Assembly (NCBI GenBank): GCA_023388035.1 | Contig: JAEWGY010000035.1 | Coordinates: 1-7,112, forward strand | Reading direction: 5' to 3' | DNA from: Bacillota bacterium | GTDB lineage: Bacteria; Bacillota_I; Bacilli_A; Erysipelotrichales; Erysipelotrichaceae | Length of the DNA stretch: 7,112 bases | In this document: positions 1 to 6,670 of the stretch, piece after piece | Layout of the letters: each line of letters begins with the position of its first letter | How positions within the stretch are numbered: the first letter of the stretch is position 1 | Notes under the pieces: generated by a model | Told to the model about the DNA's origin: nothing | The model's input: the letters and a program-made list of their open reading frames with translations, nothing else | The model's database searches: none | Position numbers and translations under genes: made by a program

Positions 1-230
1 TAATCTTTATCTTCTTGCTGCAACAATTTGACGGATACATCCTAGGACCTAAAATACTAGGTGATAGTATTGGTGTATCACCTTTATGGATTATTATTGG
101 AGTAATTATAGGAGGAGGCTTAATGGGTCCTATAGGTATGATTATAGGTGTACCATTATGTGCTTTAATTAAATCAGAATTACTCTATTTCCTAGAAAAA
201 AAGGAAGCTAAACTTAATAAAACTACTTAA
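1..230 (+). CDS. AI-2E family transporter, C-terminal fragment (5' end outside window)
   Basis: This is the last 75 or so codons of a polytopic membrane protein. The frame is open to the left edge (first full codon at position 3), so the TTG at 15 is not a real start. The fragment reads LLQQFDGYILGPKILGD, then a hydrophobic helix, a glycine-rich turn, a second hydrophobic stretch ending IGVPLCALI, and a short lysine-rich cytoplasmic tail. The Q-Q-x-D-G-x-(I/L)-x-G-P-K-I-L-G-D block followed by G-G-G-L-x-G-x-x-G-M-x-x-G-V-P is the hallmark of the C-terminus of the AI-2E transporter family (PF01594, formerly UPF0118). Members have been linked to AI-2 export, Na+/H+ antiport and other roles, so the substrate cannot be named. 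It is convergent with the mgl-gal operon and is probably functionally unrelated to it. The family call is strong; the function is open. Confidence 0.85.
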   Translation, partial: IFIFLLQQFDGYILGPKILGDSIGVSPLWIIIGVIIGGGLMGPIGMIIGVPLCALIKSELLYFLEKKEAKLNKTT

Positions 231-255
231 TCTATATCATAGATATAGATTTTTT
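229..255 (+). terminator. Rho-independent terminator of the AI-2E transporter gene
   Basis: A perfect 10-bp stem (229-238 with 242-251) closes a 3-nt ATA loop and runs into a T-tract at 250-255. The stem starts inside the TAA stop codon. It is AT-rich, so it is probably weak alone, and the stronger hairpin at 300-333 may act as backup. Confidence 0.6.
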
Positions 256-297
256 ATTGTTCACTAATGATTGATTATCTTTTCATAGCCTTCTTAT

Positions 298-340
298 AAA
301 AAGACATTTAGAATTTTAATCCTAAATGTCTTTATTTTTG
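298..340. terminator. Bidirectional terminator between convergent genes
   Basis: A perfect 12-bp stem (AAAGACATTTAG at 300-311 with CTAAATGTCTTT at 322-333) has a 10-nt loop. On the + strand it is followed by TTTATTTTT (331-339). On the minus strand its other arm runs into TTTTT (302-298). It lies about 40 nt beyond the galM stop, so it is the likely end of the mgl-gal transcript and a backup end for the transporter transcript arriving from the left. Confidence 0.85.
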
Positions 341-374
341 CTTTTTTATTTTGAAAGGAAACTACAGCTTAAAT

Positions 375-1391
375 TTATTTTCTTATAATTTTAAATCGAT
401 ATCTAGTTTGTTGATTATATTCTTCATTTGCTTTTAAGATTGAACTTGGGAAATGACTATAGTTTATTGCATTGGGCCAATTCTGAGTCTCAAGACAAAT
501 GCCACTCTGATTTTTATATACTATATTTTTACCTTTTTCCCCTTCAATGAAATTAGCGCTATAAATCTGAATTCCTGGTTTTGTTGTAAAACATTCTAAT
601 AATATATTATCATTTTTAAGACTGGCTGCTAATTTTAAAGCTCCTACACTTTCTTTATGCAAAATAAAATTATGATCTAAACCTTTTGCAGCCTTAAGTA
701 AATTATCACCTGAATTTAAGACCTCATCTAAATTTTTAAAGTCCGTAAAATCTAAACAGGTATCACTTACTGATTTAATATCACCATTAGGATAAGACTG
801 ATCGCCATTATCAGTGAATTCTTTTGCCTCTAATTTTAGATAATGTCCTTTTAAAGTATTCTTAGCTTCACCAAATAAATTAAAATAACCATGCCAAGTT
901 AAATTACAAAGAGTATTTTCATCACTACTAGCCTTATAAACTATATCAAAATCTAAGTGATCCTCACTTGCATTTAAAATATATGTAACATATACTTTTA
1001 AATTCCCTGGAAATTCATTCTCACCATTTTTTGATAAATATGATAAAGTAATACTATTTTCTTTTAAGGATTCAAGTTTCCAAATTTTATTACTAAATCC
1101 ATCTATCCCACCGTGTAATAAATGATTTTCTGAATTGGCTTTTAAGCAATATTTTTTTGAATCTAATACAAAGCTTGCGTTAGCAATTCGATTCGCAACC
1201 CTTCCAACTATTGCTCCAAAGTACTTATCCTGTTTAGGGTAATCTTCTGCCTTAGCAGGACCTAATAATACATCAATATCTTTTTCACCATCATTGATGA
1301 TAAGCGAGATAGTTGTTGCTCCATAATCGGTAATTTTTAATATGACAGGTCTTTTATTAAATTCGGTTGTTATTGTATAAGTATTAAACAT
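375..1391 (-). CDS. galM: Galactose mutarotase (aldose 1-epimerase)
   Basis: This cytoplasmic enzyme interconverts alpha- and beta-D-galactose (also glucose), supplying the alpha anomer used by galactokinase. The 338 residues match the usual length of about 340 and cover the whole beta-sandwich domain. Visible family motifs are GRVANRIA (63-70), NHLLHGG (89-95, substrate-binding His93), TWHGYFNL (165-172, with His167 as the expected catalytic acid), GLDH (237-240, Asp239), PGIQIYSAN (272-280) and LETQNWPNA (300-308, with Glu301 as the expected catalytic base). All core catalytic residues known from the Lactococcus enzyme therefore have counterparts. A mild oddity is TWHGYFNL where most members have TNHSYFNL-like sequence. 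The ATG is supported by AAAGGAGA about 7 nt upstream. It is the last gene of the operon, 59 nt after galK and 42 nt before a strong terminator. Confidence 0.93.
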   Translation of the reverse strand: MFNTYTITTEFNKRPVILKITDYGATTISLIINDGEKDIDVLLGPAKAEDYPKQDKYFGAIVGRVANRIANASFVLDSKKYCLKANSENHLLHGGIDGFSNKIWKLESLKENSITLSYLSKNGENEFPGNLKVYVTYILNASEDHLDFDIVYKASSDENTLCNLTWHGYFNLFGEAKNTLKGHYLKLEAKEFTDNGDQSYPNGDIKSVSDTCLDFTDFKNLDEVLNSGDNLLKAAKGLDHNFILHKESVGALKLAASLKNDNILLECFTTKPGIQIYSANFIEGEKGKNIVYKNQSGICLETQNWPNAINYSHFPSSILKANEEYNQQTRYRFKIIRK

Positions 1392-1450
1392 TATTTATCT
1401 CCTTTTAACTTCTATTCTTATTAAAAGCAGTCTTTTATTTAATAATAATT

Positions 1451-2731
1451 TTATTCAAAAACGATAGCTCCTAGTTTTCTGATAGTTAAAACCTTACAAC
1501 TTCCTTTACCAAAATATCGTTCTATGAAACTTACATATTCACTTAGCTTATTATTTTCTACAAATACTTGAATAGTCCCTGCAAACCCACCTCCGTGAAC
1601 TCTTAAAGCTCCTTCGTTTTTAAGGAAGGTCTTAGTTAAAGCTAGGGCTACTGACATCGCTTGGCTAGTATAATCATTATCAGGATAGATATTCTGTAAA
1701 TACATCCATGAAGATTTTCCTGATTCATTAATATAATTAAGAAATGCTTTAAGATCATTTTTCTTTATAGCACTAACTGCAGCTTCTACTCTTTCTTGCT
1801 CACTAAAGAAATGCAGGGCTCTTAAAATTGATCTATTAGAAACCTTATCCTTCATTTCATGAACCTTGCTTAGAAATTCTTCAAATTCAACTTCTCTTAA
1901 ATATTGCTTATCAAAATAATTTGCTACTTCCTTCATTTCCTTTGGTATTGAAGCGTAGGCATTAGTAAGATTAGCATGACTAGCACCAACATCTAAGATA
2001 CATAAGGAATAATTATGATCTTTTAAATCAAAATTGAGTGGTTCGATAATTGGATTTTCACTATCTTTAAAATCGATATATACAATAGAACCAAGTGCAC
2101 AAGCCATTTGATCCATAAGACCACAAGGCTTACCGAAATAGATATTTTCCGCTTCCTTACCTATCTTAGCCCATTCAATATTATTAACCTTTTCAGCCTT
2201 AAAGAATTTTGAAGCAATCATAGCAATCAGTACTTCAATAGCAGCTGATGAAGAAAGTCCTGAACCGGGTAAAACCTCTGAAGTGCAAATTAAATCAAAA
2301 CCTACTGGTTTATAACCTTTGCGATGATAGCTTGCTATTATTCCTCTTAAAAGAGCAAGTGTTGTTTCCTTCTCTTTTTCATTAACTTCAAGCTCATTTA
2401 TATCCATTTCAATAAGATCCCAACCTAATGATTTTAATCTTATTTTATTAGTATTATTTAATGAACCAACCGCAATAATATCTTGACTTATAGCTCCAGC
2501 TAAAACCTTACCATGTTGATGATCAGTATGATTACCGATAATTTCAGTTCTACCAGGGGTTGAGAAACATAATATCTCATGATTATCATCAATCTTAAAT
2601 TCTTTTTTAAACTCGTCTATTAACGAAAGTAAACGTTTTTTAGCTTTATTTACATCAGTATAAATACTAGTAAAGATTGAGTCTAGCTCAGTAGCTTCAA
2701 TCATTTCTTGATACCTTTTTATAGTATACAT
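1451..2731 (-). CDS. galK: Galactokinase, divergent clostridial type (GHMP kinase)
   Basis: Predicted to phosphorylate alpha-D-galactose with ATP to galactose 1-phosphate, the first committed Leloir step, in the cytoplasm. The GHMP kinase layout is complete. Motif 1 is PGRTEIIGNHTDHQHGKVL (59-77), the ATP-binding motif is LPGSGLSSSAA (154-164), the predicted catalytic Asp207 sits in GLMDQ, and the C-terminal glycine motif is HGGGFAGT (379-386). At 426 aa it is longer than E. coli GalK (382 aa), with an N-terminal extension of about 30 residues. Motif 1 departs from the canonical G-R-x-N-(LIV)-I-G-(DE)-H-x-D-Y: Asn becomes Glu63, the acidic residue becomes Asn67 and Tyr becomes His71. As I recall, this form is common among clostridial proteins annotated as galactokinase. 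The ATG has an AAAGAGG site 5-6 nt upstream. The operon context with mglBAC and galM supports galactose; a related sugar-1-kinase is the alternative. Confidence 0.87.
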   Translation of the reverse strand: MYTIKRYQEMIEATELDSIFTSIYTDVNKAKKRLLSLIDEFKKEFKIDDNHEILCFSTPGRTEIIGNHTDHQHGKVLAGAISQDIIAVGSLNNTNKIRLKSLGWDLIEMDINELEVNEKEKETTLALLRGIIASYHRKGYKPVGFDLICTSEVLPGSGLSSSAAIEVLIAMIASKFFKAEKVNNIEWAKIGKEAENIYFGKPCGLMDQMACALGSIVYIDFKDSENPIIEPLNFDLKDHNYSLCILDVGASHANLTNAYASIPKEMKEVANYFDKQYLREVEFEEFLSKVHEMKDKVSNRSILRALHFFSEQERVEAAVSAIKKNDLKAFLNYINESGKSSWMYLQNIYPDNDYTSQAMSVALALTKTFLKNEGALRVHGGGFAGTIQVFVENNKLSEYVSFIERYFGKGSCKVLTIRKLGAIVFE

Positions 2732-2772
2732 TTTTACCTCTTTCCAATAGTTAATTAAGATTCTATTGTTTC

Positions 2773-3834
2773 TTAACGTTTAACTAAATATTTTCTCATA
2801 TCTAAGGCGCAGGCAACTAAAATAATGCCACCTTTAATTGCGTATTGTAATTGTTGATCCATTCCAAGTAATGGAAGAGCTACGAATATTAGTCTTAATA
2901 GTAATACCCCAAGAATGATACCACTAATCTTACCGATACCACCAACAAATGAAACGCCACCTATAACACAGGCTGCAATCGCATCTAATTCATAGTTAAA
3001 CCCTGTATTCGGTGTATTAGAAGCAATTCTTGCTCCTTCCATAAATCCAGTATAACCATAAAGTGCTCCTGCTAGTGCAAATACCGCAATGGTTGTTAGA
3101 ACGATATTTACACCTGAAACTCTAGCTGCTTCTTCATTAGATCCTAGTGCAAACATATTCTTACCAAATTTTGTTTTATTCCAGATAAACCACATAATTG
3201 CTGTTAAGATAAGTGCGTAAATTACATAGTTAGGGATGCTGGCAGTTTGATTATTACCAATTGGTATTTTAATAAATGAACCGACAACAAAATTTCGATA
3301 GCCTTCATCTAAGCCTGAAATAGCTTGACCCTTTGTTCCACCTTGCTGTATATATACTAGTAATGTAGTGAATAATATAAGTTGTGTTGCTAATGTTACG
3401 ATGAATGGATGTAGCTTAAATTTAGCAACCCAAAAACCATTAAATGCTCCAATTGCAGCACCTATTAGTATCACAATAATTAATACTAAAGGAATAGGAA
3501 GGGGGTTAAGTCCTGCCCACATCTTACTTGGAGCATTAATTGCTTGAAGTAAAGATGCCGCTATACACGCTGTAATACCAACGGCTCTACCAGCTGATAA
3601 ATCTGTACCTGTAAGTACAATTGTTCCTGCAATACCTAAGGCTACAGGTAAATAAGCAGCTGTTTGAGATAATAAATTTATTAGTGAAATAGGTTTTAAA
3701 AAGGTAGGTCTAGTTACACTTACATAGATAACAATGCAAAGCATAATTACTATTAGTGCATTATTGATTAGAAGATTACCTATCTTTTTCGCATTCCACT
3801 TGCTCTCTAATTTTTCTTTTTGCCCTTGTAACAT
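2773..3834 (-). CDS. mglC: Galactose/methyl-galactoside ABC transporter permease
   Basis: Integral membrane subunit of the Mgl importer, expected to form a homodimeric channel that receives sugar from MglB. At 353 aa it is close to E. coli MglC (336 aa). After a short charged N-terminus the hydrophobic segments lie at roughly 24-42, 57-75, 84-98, 113-135, 143-162, 202-219, 244-263, 285-320 (two close helices) and 330-347. Family motifs of the RbsC/MglC permeases (PF02653) are GTIVLTGTDLSAGRAVG (70-86), NGFWVAKFKLHPFIVTLAT (132-150), ALGSNEEAARVSGVN (229-243, the region expected to contact the ATPase) and AIAACVIGGVSFVGGIG (285-301). A hydrophilic loop at about 165-200 probably faces outside. 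Translation is tightly coupled: the TAA stop of mglA is directly followed by GGAGAG and then, 3 nt later, the mglC ATG. Confidence 0.93.
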   Translation of the reverse strand: MLQGQKEKLESKWNAKKIGNLLINNALIVIMLCIVIYVSVTRPTFLKPISLINLLSQTAAYLPVALGIAGTIVLTGTDLSAGRAVGITACIAASLLQAINAPSKMWAGLNPLPIPLVLIIVILIGAAIGAFNGFWVAKFKLHPFIVTLATQLILFTTLLVYIQQGGTKGQAISGLDEGYRNFVVGSFIKIPIGNNQTASIPNYVIYALILTAIMWFIWNKTKFGKNMFALGSNEEAARVSGVNIVLTTIAVFALAGALYGYTGFMEGARIASNTPNTGFNYELDAIAACVIGGVSFVGGIGKISGIILGVLLLRLIFVALPLLGMDQQLQYAIKGGIILVACALDMRKYLVKR

Positions 3835-3843
3835 TTTCTCTCC

Positions 3844-5343
3844 TTATACATATTTTGCTGCTAAAGTCAGGATATCCTCCTGAGTGCAGGTCTTAGGATT
3901 AACTTCTCCTGCTAGCTTACCTCCTGACATTACTAGAATCCTATCACATAGACCTAATAATTCAGGCATTTCTGAAGAAACGATTATAATTCCTTTTCCT
4001 TCTTGTGCTAACTCAATTATAAATTGATATATTTCATACTTAGCCCCTACATCAATACCTCTTGTAGGTTCATCAAGAAGTAATATTTCTGGTTTCGTTA
4101 ATAACCATCTACCAAAAATTACCTTTTGTTGATTACCACCAGATAGAGATCTTATTTGCGTTTTATCACTAGGAGTTTTAATCTTAAGTGAATTAATCAT
4201 TCTATGAGTATCTTCTTTAGCTGCTTTACTACTTAGCCATAATTTATTTTTAATATAACTATTTAAATTAGAAATAATGGTATTATCTGTAATATTTAAA
4301 ATAGAAAAAATACCAGTTGCTCGTCTTTCTTCGGTAACTAAAGCAAAACCATTTTTGATAGCTGATTTTGGATGTTTATTACTAATTTCCTTACCATGTA
4401 AAAATATCTTACCGCCGTCTTTAGTCATTGCACCGAATAGATTCTCTAATAACTCGGTTCTACCAGAACCATCCAAACCAGCAACACCTAAAATTTCACC
4501 CTCGTGTAAATTAAAACTAACATCATCTAATTTAGTATATTTACCAGACATATTTTTAACTTCTAAAATTACATCACCAACCTGATTATATTTAGGCGGA
4601 AATCTATTGGTTAATTCACGTCCGACCATTAATTTAATGATCATCTGCATGTCTAGTTCTGCAGAAGGCTTGGTTGCTATCCACTTACCATCACGCATTA
4701 TGGTAATTTCATCACTTATTCTTAAAATCTCATCCATTTTATGAGAAATATAAATAATACCACAGCCTCTATCTTTTAACATCTTAATAATTTTAAAAAG
4801 ATGTTCAACTTCAGCTTCTGTAAGTGATGAAGTTGGCTCATCAAAAACAATAATCTTCGAATTATAAGAAACGGCCTTTACAATTTCAAGCATCTGCCTT
4901 TGTGAAACAGGCATACTTGACATAATTTGTTTAGGATTAACCTTTAATCCTAATTCATCAAATAGTTTTTTAGTTTGCTCTTTCATAATCTTTTCGCTAA
5001 CCGCAATCTTACATGCAGTTGGATATCTACCAAGCCAAAGATTATCTTGAACACTTCTTGTTAGTGCTTGATTAAGCTCTTGGTGAACCATTGCTACACC
5101 ATTTTCGAGTGCTTCTTTGGAATTCTTAAAATTAACTTCCTTCCCATCTAATTTAATGGTTCCAGAATCAGCTTTATAGATTCCAAAAAGACATTTCATA
5201 AGTGTTGATTTACCAGCTCCGTTTTCGCCCATAAGAGCATGAACACTTCCTGCCTTAACAGTTAAATCGACATTATCAAGCGCCTTAACACCGGGGAATT
5301 CTTTTGTTATCCCCTTCATTTCTAATAAGACACGTTTTTCCAT
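3844..5343 (-). CDS. mglA: Galactose/methyl-galactoside ABC transporter ATP-binding protein (two ABC domains)
   Basis: Cytoplasmic ATPase that drives sugar import through MglC. At 499 aa it has the two fused ABC domains of the RbsA/MglA/XylG class. Domain 1 has an intact Walker A GENGAGKST (39-47), Q-loop Gln88, the degenerate signature MPVSQRQ (144-150) typical of MglA, Walker B with Asp168-Glu169 (VFDEPTSSLTEAEV) and switch His201. Domain 2 has the usual degenerate Walker A GLDGSGRT (289-296, Arg for Lys), a good signature LSGGNQQ (400-406), Walker B LLLDEPTRGID with Asp424-Glu425, and SSEMPELLG (456-464) in place of a switch His. As in the family, one composite site probably does most ATP hydrolysis. 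The ATG has GGAGG 4 nt upstream. It follows mglB after 79 nt containing a strong hairpin. The residue pattern near both signatures closely resembles MglA rather than RbsA. Confidence 0.95.
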   Translation of the reverse strand: MEKRVLLEMKGITKEFPGVKALDNVDLTVKAGSVHALMGENGAGKSTLMKCLFGIYKADSGTIKLDGKEVNFKNSKEALENGVAMVHQELNQALTRSVQDNLWLGRYPTACKIAVSEKIMKEQTKKLFDELGLKVNPKQIMSSMPVSQRQMLEIVKAVSYNSKIIVFDEPTSSLTEAEVEHLFKIIKMLKDRGCGIIYISHKMDEILRISDEITIMRDGKWIATKPSAELDMQMIIKLMVGRELTNRFPPKYNQVGDVILEVKNMSGKYTKLDDVSFNLHEGEILGVAGLDGSGRTELLENLFGAMTKDGGKIFLHGKEISNKHPKSAIKNGFALVTEERRATGIFSILNITDNTIISNLNSYIKNKLWLSSKAAKEDTHRMINSLKIKTPSDKTQIRSLSGGNQQKVIFGRWLLTKPEILLLDEPTRGIDVGAKYEIYQFIIELAQEGKGIIIVSSEMPELLGLCDRILVMSGGKLAGEVNPKTCTQEDILTLAAKYV

Positions 5344-5358
5344 TACTCCTCCATTTAT
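5344..5358 (-). promoter_or_regulatory. Ribosome-binding site of mglA
   Basis: GGAGGAG (5352-5346, minus strand) lies 2-4 nt before the mglA ATG at 5343. It is the strongest Shine-Dalgarno match within the operon body and fixes this start, giving the protein the MEKRVLLEMKGI opening usual for this family. Confidence 0.7.
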
Positions 5359-5366
5359 GTGTCTAC

Positions 5367-5401
5367 AATAAAGAAATAGGGGGTTATACCCCCACTTTAT
5401 T
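5367..5401 (-). promoter_or_regulatory. mglB-mglA intercistronic hairpin (mRNA stabiliser or partial attenuator)
   Basis: The gap after mglB holds a GGGGG/CCCCC stem (5379-5383 with 5389-5393) and a 5-nt loop, flanked by an outer AATAAAG/CTTTATT pairing (5367-5373 with 5395-5401) across a small internal loop. On the transcribed minus strand the GC stem is followed by a U-rich but interrupted tract (TATTTCTTTATT). In binding-protein transporter operons such a hairpin after the first gene commonly protects the upstream message or ends a fraction of transcripts, so that binding protein is made in excess. Which of the two acts here cannot be told from sequence. Confidence 0.65.
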
Positions 5402-5422
5402 TTAAGTTTTTATTAAGCAGGC

Positions 5423-6544
5423 TTAATGATTGTCCTTTGTCCATTTTTGATATGGAACACGGATCTTAGCTACACCCTGATCAACATTAAAGCTTCCTGT
5501 ATCATCCATTAAATTCTTACCTTCTTTAATATTTTTCACTAGGGCTGTAAGGGTACTTGCCATACCTACGTTATCTTGCTTAACAGTACCTGTCATTTCA
5601 CCAGCTTTAATTTTTTGTTGTGCTGTTTCAGTAGCATCTACCCCGAAAATTGGAATATATTTAGCGCCTTCTTTGTTATAGCCAGCATTTTGTAAAGCTG
5701 ATAATGCACCAAGAGCCATATCATCGTTATTAGCAATAACGATTTCTACCATATTTTTATCATTTTCGGTAAAGTTACTTAAAATATTTGACATATAATC
5801 ATTAGCAGCTGCTGCTGACCAGTTTCCATCTTTGTCTACTAAATACTTAGTGCTTGCATTTGCATCAAAGTAAACTAAAGGTTTTTTACCAGCTTCTTGT
5901 AATAATTTATCAGCATCTTCTACTGCAAACTGAGTACGAGCTTCAGCTTCTTGATTACTTTCTTGACCCTTAAACATTACATAAGAAATTTGGCCATCAC
6001 CATTAAGGTCAACTGTATCGTAGTTAGCTTTTAAGAAATCGGCAATTAATTCACCTTGTAAGTGTCCAGCTTCAGGAGCATCAGTTCCAACGAATGCTGC
6101 CTTTTCATATCCTTTAACAACATTATCACTCACTTCACGATTGAAGAAAACCACAGGAATATTAGCTTCTTTAGCGATATTTGCAATTTCCTTTGCGGCA
6201 TCTTCTGATGATGTTTCAACAATATTCACAAGTAATAAATTGGTACCACTTGCTACTGCTGTTTTAATCGCATCAGTCTGTGTTGTTTGACTTGCTGCAG
6301 CATCATAATTCTTATATGCTACCCCAAGATTATCTAACATCTTATCTAATTCATTACGAACTGTAGATATATAGATATCAGCAAAATTATAGTAGAACAC
6401 TCCTACATTTAAAGTTGCTTGTTCACTGTTTTGTCCTTGCTTTGTATCCTCAGTTGTTGTTTTGCTTTCGCTTTTCTTACCACAACCGACAAGACCTAAT
6501 GCAAGAAATAAAACTAGTAATAAAGAAATAAGTTTCTTCATCAT
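5423..6544 (-). CDS. mglB: Galactose/glucose ABC transporter substrate-binding lipoprotein
   Basis: Captures sugar outside the membrane and delivers it to MglA-MglC. A basic N-terminus, a hydrophobic core and the lipobox LVGC (Cys21) predict lipid anchoring, followed by a Ser/Thr/Gln-rich linker to about residue 43 and a periplasmic-binding-protein type I fold. The EF-hand-like calcium loop of MglB is present as DLNGDGQIS (179-187), with Glu267 matching the remote calcium ligand. Aligned by eye to E. coli MglB, the ligand residues Asp14, Asn91, Arg158, Trp183, Asn211 and Asp236 correspond to Asp56, Asn135, Arg203, Trp242, Asn273 and Asp303. Others differ: His152 to Asn197, Asp154 to Glu199, Asn256 to Gln323 and Phe16 to Tyr58. 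Length is 373 aa, as expected for the lipoprotein form. Two ATGs are adjacent; GGGAGG lies 3 nt before the first and 6 nt before the second (6541), so the second may be the true start. First gene of the operon. Confidence 0.93.
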   Translation of the reverse strand: MMKKLISLLLVLFLALGLVGCGKKSESKTTTEDTKQGQNSEQATLNVGVFYYNFADIYISTVRNELDKMLDNLGVAYKNYDAAASQTTQTDAIKTAVASGTNLLLVNIVETSSEDAAKEIANIAKEANIPVVFFNREVSDNVVKGYEKAAFVGTDAPEAGHLQGELIADFLKANYDTVDLNGDGQISYVMFKGQESNQEAEARTQFAVEDADKLLQEAGKKPLVYFDANASTKYLVDKDGNWSAAAANDYMSNILSNFTENDKNMVEIVIANNDDMALGALSALQNAGYNKEGAKYIPIFGVDATETAQQKIKAGEMTGTVKQDNVGMASTLTALVKNIKEGKNLMDDTGSFNVDQGVAKIRVPYQKWTKDNH

Positions 6545-6553
6545 TTTCCTCCC
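6545..6553 (-). promoter_or_regulatory. Ribosome-binding site of mglB
   Basis: GGGAGG (6553-6548, minus) is a near-complete anti-16S match. Its 3-nt spacing to the ATG at 6544 is short, while the 6-nt spacing to the next in-frame ATG at 6541 is more usual. This favours a protein one residue shorter (starting MKKLISL). Confidence 0.7.
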
Positions 6554-6561
6554 ATTGTATT

Positions 6562-6577
6562 AGCTAATTGTTTAGCT
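6562..6577 (-). promoter_or_regulatory. Dyad in the mglB leader, near the predicted transcription start
   Basis: AGCTAA, TTGT, TTAGCT forms a 6-4-6 inverted repeat spanning about +2 to +17 of the predicted transcript. It could be a 5'-end hairpin protecting the message or a second operator. Six-base dyads arise readily by chance in such AT-rich DNA, so the support is modest. Confidence 0.3.
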
Positions 6578-6584
6578 TAATTTA

Positions 6585-6613
6585 ATAATATCACTTTCAT
6601 TTTTATATTTCAA
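6585..6613 (-). promoter_or_regulatory. Sigma-A type promoter of the mglBAC-galKM operon
   Basis: On the minus strand TTGAAA (6613-6608) and TATTAT (6590-6585) are separated by exactly 17 nt, each one base off the TTGACA/TATAAT consensus. Transcription would start near 6578, leaving a leader of about 34 nt before the mglB ATG. This is the best promoter in the upstream region and is placed where the operon needs one. Confidence 0.75.
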
Positions 6614-6622
6614 CCGTTTACA
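6609..6622 (-). promoter_or_regulatory. CcpA/LacI-family operator-like site (cre-like) over the -35 box
   Basis: TGTAAACGGTTGAA on the minus strand matches the cre consensus TGWAANCGNTNNCA at all defined positions but one (A instead of C near the 3' end), with the central AAACGGTT core typical of LacI/GalR-family operators. It overlaps the -35 hexamer, where a bound repressor would block polymerase. Carbon catabolite repression by CcpA, or repression by a galactose-responsive LacI-family protein, are both possible. Confidence 0.55.
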
Positions 6623-6646
6623 TCTCTTTTGCTTATTAAAATATTC

Positions 6647-6670
6647 TTAGACTTGTTTTAGGATTTAGAC
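6647..6670 (-). repeat. Direct repeat GTCTAA, 18-nt spacing, upstream of the mgl promoter
   Basis: Minus-strand GTCTAA occurs at 6670-6665 and again at 6652-6647. Relative to the predicted start near 6578 these lie at about -90 and -72, a position suited to an activator. The same hexamer recurs as an inverted pair at 6786-6801. That makes four copies in about 155 nt, more than expected for a hexamer with two G/C bases in such AT-rich DNA. No regulator gene is visible to assign it to. Confidence 0.4.

Noticed and set aside
15..230. Reading the left-end frame as a complete 71-residue protein starting at TTG 15
   Set aside because: The frame is open to the window edge and the sequence is plainly the C-terminal part of the AI-2E transporter family, so it is a partial gene and not a small protein.
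1408..1446. Imperfect AT-rich hairpin in the galK-galM gap (TAAAAG/CTTTTA)
   Set aside because: The stem has one G-C pair and no U-tract follows on the transcribed strand, so it is not supported as a terminator or regulatory element.
2745..2768. CAATAG/CTATTG inverted repeat in the mglC-galK gap
   Set aside because: Only six base pairs around a 12-nt loop, with no U-tract; likely chance.
4277..4585. 102-codon open frame on the + strand inside mglA
   Set aside because: It is antisense to the well-supported second half of mglA, has no ribosome-binding site and encodes nothing recognisable. It is a shadow frame.
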